This document shows positions 1 through 5,312 of a stretch of DNA of 6,811 bases, one piece after another. This stretch comes from Acidobacteriota bacterium (GTDB taxonomy: Bacteria > Acidobacteriota > Terriglobia > Terriglobales > Acidobacteriaceae). Location of the stretch: the NCBI GenBank assembly GCA_021780415.1, contig JAJXYW010000025.1:1-6811 (forward strand), given 5' to 3'. A program made the translations under genes and the position numbers. The notes below the pieces were generated by a model. It was not told the DNA's origin. It worked only from the letters and a program-made list of their open reading frames with translations, and did no database searches. The stretch's first letter is position 1. Each line of letters starts with the position of its first letter.

Positions 1-1
1 A

Positions 2-151
2 ATTGCCTTCCGCCGTACCACCCACACCGCCCCCAGCCACACGAAGCCTCCCGCCGTCCGCGCAGGACCACCTGTCAAGCCCCCTCAACCCCTCAAAATC
101 GCCAAACCCCCTATAAACACTGGCGATATATATTTTCAAAACCTGGCATAA
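2..151 (+). CDS. Possible 3' end of a gene running in from the left edge
   Basis: Reading frame 2 is open from the window edge to a TAA at 149-151, giving about 49 residues that are basic and proline-rich. Its first 20 or so codons end mostly in C (for example TTC, CGC, ACC, CAC, GCC, AGC), which matches the codon style of scpB and rluB and favours this frame as coding. From about position 70 the C-ending bias fades and the DNA becomes CCCCTCAA-rich, so the final codons may run through an intergenic-type sequence. Frame 1 is also open, to a TGA at 262-264, so the frame choice is not certain. I do not recognise a protein family. The stretch could equally be wholly non-coding. Confidence 0.3.
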   Translation: MAFRRTTHTAPSHTKPPAVRAGPPVKPPQPLKIAKPPINTGDIYFQNLA

Positions 152-347
152 TCACCCCCACCAACCCGCTACAATTTGATCAGGGAAGAAAAGAAGTAAC
201 CGGTCCCAACACCTTGCGACCGCTAACTCCTTTCGAAGCAATAGGATACCCGCAACCCACCTGAATAGAATACTTTACGAGCAGAAACGCAATAACCCAC
301 TTATTCTGAATACTTTGACCCAAAAGTATGGGGGGAGGGGGTGCCCC
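152..347. other. AT-richer non-coding stretch with short repeats
   Basis: I see no convincing gene here. GAATACTTT occurs twice in direct orientation, at 268-276 and 308-316, and CTGAATA precedes or overlaps both copies (261-267 and 306-312). TATTC-T-GAATA (302-312) is an 11-nt near-palindrome. At the right end are two adjacent hairpins and a run of G residues, described separately. Just upstream, ATCGCC (98-103) and GGCGAT (122-127) form a 6-bp inverted repeat with an 18-nt loop. The stretch lies between a possible + strand gene end and the 3' end of the minus-strand membrane protein gene, so it is a convergent 3'-3' spacer in which terminators would be expected. Confidence 0.5.
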
Positions 348-349
348 TC
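310..349 (-). terminator. Paired hairpins at the 3' end of the minus-strand gene
   Basis: Two perfect inverted repeats lie side by side. GAGGGG (335-340) pairs with CCCCTC (344-349) around a 3-nt loop and overlaps the minus-strand stop codon at 348-350. ATACTTT (310-316) pairs with AAAGTAT (323-329) around a 6-nt loop. Together they sit exactly at the end of the membrane protein gene, where a terminator or a transcript-stabilising 3' structure would be expected. Neither hairpin is followed by a clean T-tract on the minus strand, so classical Rho-independent termination is not proven. The G-run next to an AT hairpin may instead be a repeated intergenic element. Confidence 0.35.
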
Positions 350-1055
350 ACCGCAGGATAGCGTTCGCAATGCTCCGCCAGAACGGAGCATCGGTAAGCA
401 GCACATACATCACCGCCACCTGGCACACGACAAACGCCGGTAGCCCAACCTGATAGACCCGGTGAATGCGCCGGCTGACGATCAGGTCGTGCGCAACCCC
501 CAGCAGCACCAGCGAGTCCACGCCAACAAAGAACCAGTGCTTCGGGATCAGCGAAGGCGGAAAGCGACCAAACGCCGCCGAGGTCAGCGCACAGCTAGCG
601 AGCAGGATCAGCCGCCGATGATACTCCGGCCTCTTCCGCCACAAAATGGCCAGCGCAAACGGCACGGCGAACGCCGCAATGTCATAGAAGGAAAGGCCCA
701 GATTGGCCACAGCGCCTTTCCCATTGAAGTGGACAATTCTGAAACGCGACATCACGATCGCGGTCCAGACGCCAAACACCACCACCGCGCACCCCAGCGC
801 GACGCCGAACCAGCCCACCGTGCGGTGCCATCGCACATGGTGCGTTCGGACCAGCACCGACTGAAGAATCAGGAAAGCGACCCACCCCGAGAACACCGCC
901 CCATGCACATACAGCAGAAACGGCCGCGCGGGAACCGCGTGGAGCAGCCTCTGCTCCACCGTCTGGCTGAAGCCGTACACCACCGCTGCCGCGATCAGCA
1001 GCGCCATGAAAAGATAAAAGTATTGATCCAGCAGCCGCGCAGGCTTCGTCATCAT
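348..1055 (-). CDS. Polytopic membrane protein of unknown function, histidine-rich
   Basis: A 235-residue integral membrane protein. I count about seven hydrophobic segments, roughly at residues 12-31, 47-70, 78-101, 118-138, 148-165, 174-192 and 202-221. Conserved-looking features are a histidine in the second segment (LYVHGAVFSGW, H51), a HHVRWHR loop (H72, H73, H77), and RPEYHRRL (H146) before segment five, followed by a GR motif. Repeated histidines near membrane faces could bind heme or metal, but that is inference. The layout resembles uncharacterised DUF2306-like bacterial membrane proteins, though I cannot assign the family firmly. The start is the ATG at 1053-1055, because GGGAG lies 7 nt upstream. 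An upstream in-frame ATG at 1119-1121 would add 22 Cys/Trp-rich residues with no ribosome site. ATG 1050-1052 is also possible. The gene is divergent from scpB and probably monocistronic. Confidence 0.75.
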   Translation of the reverse strand: MMTKPARLLDQYFYLFMALLIAAAVVYGFSQTVEQRLLHAVPARPFLLYVHGAVFSGWVAFLILQSVLVRTHHVRWHRTVGWFGVALGCAVVVFGVWTAIVMSRFRIVHFNGKGAVANLGLSFYDIAAFAVPFALAILWRKRPEYHRRLILLASCALTSAAFGRFPPSLIPKHWFFVGVDSLVLLGVAHDLIVSRRIHRVYQVGLPAFVVCQVAVMYVLLTDAPFWRSIANAILR

Positions 1056-1062
1056 CGAGTGG

Positions 1063-1067
1063 CTCCC
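1063..1067 (-). promoter_or_regulatory. Ribosome binding site deciding the membrane protein start
   Basis: Read on the minus strand this is GGGAG, 7 nt before the ATG at 1055-1053. It is the only good Shine-Dalgarno match among the candidate starts and is why the shorter protein was chosen. Confidence 0.6.
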
Positions 1068-1229
1068 GTTCCAGTCCCAAAGTCGACACCAGCCTTCCAG
1101 CCGGTCACAACAGGCCCGCAATGCCTAAGCAAACACAATAGTCGATGATTCGCGTTGATCTTATGTCATCCCGCCAACCCGATACAATCTATTTATCGCC
1201 TGCCGCAGTCTGCGCGGGTTGATACACTC

Positions 1230-1235
1230 TACCCT
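1230..1235 (+). promoter_or_regulatory. Candidate -10 box for a leaderless scpB transcript
   Basis: TACCCT ends exactly 6 nt before the scpB ATG, and no Shine-Dalgarno sequence precedes that ATG (the bases before it are GCACCC). A TANNNT box at this distance would start transcription at or beside the start codon. Alternatives in the same 186-bp divergent spacer are TACACT at 1223-1228 and TACAAT at 1183-1188. The latter has a TTGATC at 1155-1160, but their 22-nt spacing is too long for a standard promoter. No strong -35 is visible for the proximal boxes. Confidence 0.3.
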
Positions 1236-1241
1236 GCACCC

Positions 1242-2360
1242 ATGAGTCTCAAAGCCAAGATCGAAGCCGTCATCTACGCGTCCGAAGAGCCAGTAACGCT
1301 GGCCCAACTCACCGGCCTCCTCGGTGAAGAAGGCCAGGCCGAACTCGACGCCCTCGCCGCCCAGCAGCACTCCCTCGCCCTCGAAGACGAGTCCGTCCTC
1401 GACGCCGACCCCAACTCCAGCGAGCCCGGCGAAGACGTCGAAGCCCTCAACGCCGAAACCATCGTCCCCACCGACCTCCCCGAACCTGCCACCGATCCGG
1501 GTGCCCCAGGTCTCGCTTCTGAGACCTGGGTTGCGGCGGAACCCACAACACCCGATGCTCCAACCACCGAGCCCGAGATGGTCGAGCCCGCAACAACCGT
1601 GCCCACCGACAAGCAGCTCGCCCGCGAAGCCGCCGCTGCCGTCAAACTCCGCGAAGCCGAGCAGAAGCTCGCCGCCCGCAGGCTCCGCGAATACTTCCGC
1701 TCCCTCCTCGAAGAGCTCATCGCCGACTACGCCAACGGCGACCGCGGCCTCGAGATCCGCGAAGTCGCCGGAGGCTTCCGCCTCGGCACCAAGGCCGAGT
1801 ACCACGACGCCGTCCGCGGCTTCGTCAAGAGCCTCAAACCGCCGCTAAAGCTCACCCTGCAGGCCCTCGAAACCCTCGCCGTCGTCGCCTACAAGCAGCC
1901 CGTCACCGCCCCCGAAGTCTCCGAGATCCGCGGCGTCGACTCCGCCGGCGTCCTCGGCTCCCTCCTCACCCGCAAGCTCGTCACCACCGCCGGCCGCAAG
2001 CAGGTCATCGGCCGCCCCATCCTCTACAAGACCACCAAGGACTTCCTCCTCCGCTTCGGCCTCAAGGACATCAACGAACTCCCCTCCATCGAGGAGTTCG
2101 AAAAGATGGCCGGCGAACTCAACGACGCCGTCCAGGAAGAGATTCCCATGGACACGGAGTCCGCCGAGTCTGCCTCGACCGAAGCGCCCGCAGCCGAGGC
2201 CGAACCCATCGAGCTCGAAGGCCACAACCTCCAGCCCGCCGCGCCGGAATCCGCCAACGACTTCCCCGACGACCAGCTCGCCACAATCGCCGCCCAACAG
2301 GGCGACGAGGACACATCTCCCGATCCCTCCGCTTCCGACGACGGACCCGGAACCGCCTGA
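1242..2360 (+). CDS. scpB: Segregation and condensation protein B, with long acidic insert and tail
   Basis: ScpB is the winged-helix subunit that dimerises and binds the kleisin ScpA in the SMC-ScpAB condensin, which compacts and segregates the chromosome. The N-terminus (MSLKAKIEAVIYASEEPVTL) is the first half of winged helix 1. That domain resumes at about residues 135-180 (YFRSLLEELIADY, then LEIREVAGGFRLGTK). Winged helix 2 spans about 193-272 and carries the family hallmarks LETLAVVAYKQPVT and EIRGVDSAGVLGSLL. The protein is 372 residues; ScpB is usually about 180-250. The excess is a Pro/Glu/Thr-rich insert at about 40-130 and an acidic, probably disordered tail at 273-372. The start at 1242 matches the family N-terminus. 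An in-frame ATG at 1155 would add 29 unrelated residues. No scpA is adjacent; upstream is a divergent membrane protein gene. Codons are overwhelmingly C-ending except around 1500-1570. Confidence 0.93.
   Translation: MSLKAKIEAVIYASEEPVTLAQLTGLLGEEGQAELDALAAQQHSLALEDESVLDADPNSSEPGEDVEALNAETIVPTDLPEPATDPGAPGLASETWVAAEPTTPDAPTTEPEMVEPATTVPTDKQLAREAAAAVKLREAEQKLAARRLREYFRSLLEELIADYANGDRGLEIREVAGGFRLGTKAEYHDAVRGFVKSLKPPLKLTLQALETLAVVAYKQPVTAPEVSEIRGVDSAGVLGSLLTRKLVTTAGRKQVIGRPILYKTTKDFLLRFGLKDINELPSIEEFEKMAGELNDAVQEEIPMDTESAESASTEAPAAEAEPIELEGHNLQPAAPESANDFPDDQLATIAAQQGDEDTSPDPSASDDGPGTA
1505..1530. repeat. Perfect 10-bp palindrome inside scpB, possible REP-like insertion
   Basis: CCCAGGTCTC (1505-1514) and GAGACCTGGG (1521-1530) are exact inverted complements around the 6-nt loop GCTTCT. 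The element lies in frame in the variable linker of ScpB and encodes about G87 to W96. Codons over it and just after it (GCT, TCT, GAG, TGG, GTT, GCG, GAA, ACA, GAT, GCT, CCA) break the otherwise near-uniform NNC pattern, so this 60-70-bp patch looks acquired. GGGTGCCCC (1499-1507) just before the left arm also occurs at 339-347 beside the terminal hairpins of the minus-strand gene. I infer a small palindromic repeat of the REP type that landed where protein sequence is tolerant. A hairpin of local origin is the alternative. Confidence 0.55.
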
Positions 2361-2373
2361 TATCGTTAATTTA

Positions 2374-3570
2374 ATGCAGGGAGAAGTCATCGAAGCATCA
2401 GCCAAGCGGGAGACACGCATCTCGGCTCATCACATCCAGAGCCTCGATGGACTCCGTGGCGTGGCCTTCCTCTCTGTTTTCTTTTTCCATTACGGCGTCA
2501 GCGCTCACGCCAACACTCCTTGGGTCCTGTTTGCCAAGCAGATCACCGCTGGTGGATGGGCAGGTGTCGATCTGTTCTTCGTGCTCTCCGGTTTTCTGAT
2601 CACCGGCATCCTCCTCGACACCAGCGACGATCCCCATTACTTCCGTAATTTCTATATGCGCCGTGCGCTTCGCATCTTTCCTGTCTTTTACGGCGTTGCG
2701 CTCATACTCCTTGCATTGACCCCTTTCCTTCATCTGCAATGGAGGCTCGGTCATCTACCTTTCCTGTTCTACTTTGGCAATATAGCCATGCTGCGAGATC
2801 CCAGCCTGGGTGAGGTCCCACCATACGTCCGCATCGTCCACACCTGGTCGCTCGCAGTTGAAGAGCAGTTTTATCTCGTGTGGCCCCTGGTTGTTTTTTA
2901 TGTCCGAGACGCCAAGCGCCTCATCTCGGTCTGTATCGCTGGCATCGCCGGCTCGCTGATACTACGTCTACTATTTCTCCACATCGCACCGCAGGCTGGC
3001 TGGGAGTGGTCCTACATGAACCTGCCCAGCCATTGTGACGGTCTGTTATGCGGAGCGATTGTCGCGATACTCAGCCGCCAGGTCTCCTTGGCGAGAATGC
3101 TCCGCCACGTCAAGCCTGTGTTCATCGCGTCTCTCGCCGGGCTTGCGGCTATCATCTACCATAATGGCTACGCCGGCTACCACAACAACTGGTTCGCGAT
3201 CGCAGGTTTTCCCCTGCTTGCAGTATTTTTCACCTGTACTCTACTGTGGACGATCCAGCCTGGAACCAGTCTTTGCCGGCTCGGCCAGACTCGTATTCTG
3301 CGCTTCTTCGGAAGGTACAGCTACGGCATGTACATCTACCACAACTTGTTCTTCCCTCTCGTCGCCAGATTACTCGCTGTCTTGCAGCACCGGCTTCACT
3401 CGCCATCTCTGGGAGGCGTTGCGTACGTCCTCATAGCTTTAGCCGCCACCACCGTCACCTCCGTACTCAGCTTTGAACTCTTCGAAAAGAAGTGGCTTTC
3501 CCTAAAGTCTTACTTCCCCTACCACAAACCCACGAATCCATCGGAAAAACCCGTTCCCGCCCACTCGTAA
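2374..3570 (+). CDS. Acyltransferase-3 family membrane O-acyltransferase (OafA/YrhL-like)
   Basis: A 398-residue integral membrane acyltransferase of the PF01757 family. These enzymes transfer acetyl or other acyl groups to sugars of O-antigen, exopolysaccharide or peptidoglycan, or to lipids or antibiotics; the substrate here is unknown. Family landmarks run in order: LDGLRG at 24-29 and the catalytic-type histidine H39 in FFFHYG; GWAGVDLFFVLSGFLIT at 61-77; RRALRIFPVF at 96-105; HTWSLAVEEQFYLVWP at 156-171; LPSHCDGLLCGA at 207-218; FGRYSYGMYIYH at 312-323; and FELFEKKWL at 377-385. About ten membrane segments are likely and there is no extra periplasmic SGNH domain. The ATG lies 13 nt after the scpB stop with no Shine-Dalgarno. 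TATCGT at 2361-2366 ends 7 nt before it, so it is either leaderless or translationally linked to scpB. Codon use is visibly looser than in scpB, with many NNT and NNG codons. Confidence 0.93.
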   Translation: MQGEVIEASAKRETRISAHHIQSLDGLRGVAFLSVFFFHYGVSAHANTPWVLFAKQITAGGWAGVDLFFVLSGFLITGILLDTSDDPHYFRNFYMRRALRIFPVFYGVALILLALTPFLHLQWRLGHLPFLFYFGNIAMLRDPSLGEVPPYVRIVHTWSLAVEEQFYLVWPLVVFYVRDAKRLISVCIAGIAGSLILRLLFLHIAPQAGWEWSYMNLPSHCDGLLCGAIVAILSRQVSLARMLRHVKPVFIASLAGLAAIIYHNGYAGYHNNWFAIAGFPLLAVFFTCTLLWTIQPGTSLCRLGQTRILRFFGRYSYGMYIYHNLFFPLVARLLAVLQHRLHSPSLGGVAYVLIALAATTVTSVLSFELFEKKWLSLKSYFPYHKPTNPSEKPVPAHS

Positions 3571-3698
3571 CCCCACGGAAGATGCTGAACATTATTCCAA
3601 TCCTCTTCCCGTGTGCTTCCGCCAGATCCCCGCAGGCAGCAGAACCTTTTGCGGGCTTCACGCGTCATATAGGCGTACGATTTTGTGCACGAGGCTCT

Positions 3699-4394
3699 AT
3701 GGACACCCGCAATAATCCCATCATCATCGACGGTCGCAACGGCAACCGCAGCAGCTTCGGAGCTGTTCCCCAAACCCGCACGACATCCGCTCTGCTCAGC
3801 CAGGTGCTGGTCATCGCCTCGCTCGGCTTCTTCACCTCAGCGGTCGGCGTCTACATCGCTCCGCCCTACTTCGCCGGCGGCGTCTTCTGGATCTGCGTCA
3901 TTGCGACCTTCGCGCTGATCTTCGCCATCCGCGCCACGCGCAACACGCCCGTTCTCTCCTTCGGCCTCTTCCTTCTGCTGGCCCTCGCGATGGGCTTCGA
4001 GATCAGCCCCTGGATCAACATGCTGCTGCACACAGGCCACAGCAGCGCGGTCTTCAACGCCGCTCTAACCACGGCCGTCGGCATGGGCTGCCTGGGCATC
4101 GGCGCCCAGATCTTCACCTTCGACTACCGTCGCGTGCAGAACTACGCCTTCGCCGCTCTGCTGGCGCTGGTGCTGGTCGGCGTCCTCAGCATGTTCTTCC
4201 ACTTCATCTCGCCCAACGTCTACTCCTACCTCACGCTGGCCATCTTCAGCGTGCTCGTCGTCGTGGACTTCATGCGCATCCACAAGGGCGGTGATGGAGC
4301 GACCCCGGTTGAGCTCGCCCTCAGCATCTACCTCGACGGCATCAACATCTTCCTCGCCCTCACCCAGATCTTCTCCGGCGGTCGCCGCGACTAG
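3699..4394 (+). CDS. Bax inhibitor-1 / YccA (TMBIM) family membrane protein
   Basis: A 231-residue protein with seven predicted membrane helices, at about residues 31-53, 58-78, 85-107, 116-141, 148-170, 174-194 and 206-226. The family signature is clear in the last third: VVVDFMRIHKGG with an acidic residue after helix six (D180), then ELALSIYLDGINIFLALTQIF, which matches the conserved YLDxxNxFL end of UPF0005/BI-1 proteins (D193). Helix three (FGLFLLLALAMGFEISP) also fits. Relatives include E. coli YccA, which modulates FtsH proteolysis, and B. subtilis YetJ, a pH-sensitive calcium leak channel; which role applies here is unknown. The ATG at 3699 is chosen because GAGG lies 4 nt upstream and the family N-terminus is short. 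The in-frame ATG at 3492 overlaps the acyltransferase gene and would add 69 unrelated residues. ATG 3582 is also unlikely. Confidence 0.85.
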   Translation: MDTRNNPIIIDGRNGNRSSFGAVPQTRTTSALLSQVLVIASLGFFTSAVGVYIAPPYFAGGVFWICVIATFALIFAIRATRNTPVLSFGLFLLLALAMGFEISPWINMLLHTGHSSAVFNAALTTAVGMGCLGIGAQIFTFDYRRVQNYAFAALLALVLVGVLSMFFHFISPNVYSYLTLAIFSVLVVVDFMRIHKGGDGATPVELALSIYLDGINIFLALTQIFSGGRRD

Positions 4395-4470
4395 TACTAT
4401 CCCTCGTGTCCGCTACACCGCTTCCTACAAGAGGCAACACGCCGGGTTCTCGCCAGCATCGTAAGTAAAT

Positions 4471-4511
4471 CTGCGCTGTCATAGCCGCTCGAAGCGGCTA
4501 TGACAGCGCAG
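4471..4511. repeat. Perfect 19-bp inverted repeat with 3-nt loop
   Basis: The arm at 4471-4489 (CTGCGCTGTCATAGCCGCT) is perfectly complementary to 4493-4511 around the loop CGA. It lies 76 nt after the stop of the TMBIM gene and 66 nt before the DUF4142 start. It could be a terminator for the upstream gene, but the sequence after it is TTGAGACG on the + strand and AGATTTAC on the minus strand, with no proper T-tract. Alternatives are a REP-type repeat element, an mRNA 3'-end stabiliser, or a structure in the 5' leader of the DUF4142 transcript. No -10/-35 pair of quality is visible between it and the downstream start. Confidence 0.7.
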
Positions 4512-4562
4512 TTGAGACGCGATGGAAATCCCAATCCTCTTCGCAAGGATCTCCCTCGCGAG

Positions 4563-4568
4563 AAGGAG
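4563..4568 (+). promoter_or_regulatory. Strong Shine-Dalgarno of the DUF4142 gene
   Basis: AAGGAG with a 9-nt spacer to the ATG at 4578 is the best ribosome binding site in the window and fixes this start. TCTCC at 4550-4554 is complementary to GGAGA at 4565-4569, so a small hairpin could partly mask it. Confidence 0.7.
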
Positions 4569-4577
4569 AAATAGCGC

Positions 4578-5234
4578 ATGATCCCACGGCAATCCTGCAC
4601 GAGAATTTCACTTCTATCCGCCCTGCTTCTGGCAGGAGCACCAGCGCTGGCCCAGCAGGGAGCCGGCGTCGGAATGCAACAGCAGGCTCCTCAGACGACA
4701 CAACAGACGATGCCCGGGCAACCGGGCGCACCTGGTGTCACCACTGCTCCGGGCACGCCTACGGATCAAACGTCGTCGCGGGCCTACGCGGACCAGGCGT
4801 TTGTCAGCGACATATTCAAGAACAATCAAGCGCAGGTCCAGTTGAGCGAGTTAGCCCAGCAAAAATCATCCAGCCCCGACGTAAAGCAGTTCAGCCAGCA
4901 GATGGTCAAAGTGCATACCCAGCTCACAACGCAGTTGGAGCCCCTCGCGAAGCAGTTGGATGTGAGCATGCCGAAGAAGCCCTCAAGGAAGGAGAAGCAC
5001 GAGATGGAAAAACTGCAAGCGCTCTCCGCACAGGACTTCGATGCCGCATACCTGCAGGCCATGGCGAAAGAACAAGAGCATAGCCTGAAGCAATTCAAGA
5101 GCGAAGAGGCTGCTCAGAACCCCGTCCTGCAGAAGATCGCCAAGGTGGACATGCCGGTGCTGACCCAGCACTTCCAGATTCTTGAAAAGCTCGCCCAGAA
5201 ATACAATGTGACGATCGCAGACAGCACCCACTGA
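4578..5234 (+). CDS. Secreted DUF4142 domain protein
   Basis: A 218-residue exported protein. Residues 1-25 form a classic signal peptide: basic start, hydrophobic core ISLLSALLLAGAP, and cleavage after ALA before QQ. Residues 26-66 are a Gln/Pro/Gly/Thr-rich linker. The DUF4142 domain (PF13628, ferritin-like four-helix fold) follows at about 70-213. It is recognisable from DQAFVSDIFKNNQAQVQLSELAQQKSSSPDVKQFSQQMVKVH, with the usual later segments DFDAAYLQAMAKEQEHSLKQF and VDMPVLTQHFQILEKLA. (The first segment spans about residues 72-113; key points are FVSD, the ELAQQK turn, and the QQMVKVH helix.) The function of the family is unknown. Members are periplasmic or outer-surface proteins, often found beside stress genes. 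No lipobox cysteine is present, so it should be soluble in the periplasm. The 183-nt upstream gap holds a 19-bp hairpin and suggests its own transcript. Confidence 0.88.
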   Translation: MIPRQSCTRISLLSALLLAGAPALAQQGAGVGMQQQAPQTTQQTMPGQPGAPGVTTAPGTPTDQTSSRAYADQAFVSDIFKNNQAQVQLSELAQQKSSSPDVKQFSQQMVKVHTQLTTQLEPLAKQLDVSMPKKPSRKEKHEMEKLQALSAQDFDAAYLQAMAKEQEHSLKQFKSEEAAQNPVLQKIAKVDMPVLTQHFQILEKLAQKYNVTIADSTH

Positions 5235-5300
5235 GGAAACATTCAGGACTCCATCCGAGCTTACTTGATGTAATCCAAGTCTCTGATCTCACAAACACGC

Positions 5301-5306
5301 GATAAT
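5301..5306 (+). promoter_or_regulatory. Candidate -10 box for a leaderless rluB transcript
   Basis: GATAAT ends exactly 6 nt before the rluB ATG at 5313, the distance expected if transcription starts at the start codon. The only purine-rich tract, GAAGAG, directly abuts the ATG and has no room to act as a Shine-Dalgarno. No good -35 is present at 17 nt (AGTCTC at 5278-5283). The 78-bp spacer after the DUF4142 stop contains no strong hairpin. Confidence 0.35.
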
Positions 5307-5312
5307 GAAGAG

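Noticed and set aside
462..1148. Long + strand open frame opposite the membrane protein gene
   Set aside because: The product is an Arg/His/Gln/Pro-rich string without domains, a typical antisense shadow. The minus-strand product has clear membrane helices and a ribosome site.
1161..1805. Long minus-strand open frames opposite scpB
   Set aside because: Gly/Glu/Val-rich low-complexity products arise from the NNC codon bias of scpB read in reverse. ScpB itself shows family motifs.
3492..3698. Upstream extension of the TMBIM gene to ATG 3492
   Set aside because: It overlaps the acyltransferase coding end by 79 nt, adds 69 residues unlike the family and lacks a ribosome site. ATG 3699 has GAGG before it and fits the family length.
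4397..4600. Small minus-strand open frame across the 19-bp hairpin
   Set aside because: It lies across the hairpin and the DUF4142 start, has no ribosome site I can see, and gives an Arg/Ser-rich product.
4712..4727. GCCCGG-GCAA-CCGGGC hairpin inside the DUF4142 gene
   Set aside because: A 6-bp stem within a Gly/Pro-coding repeat (GQPGAPG) is expected from the codon composition and needs no separate function.
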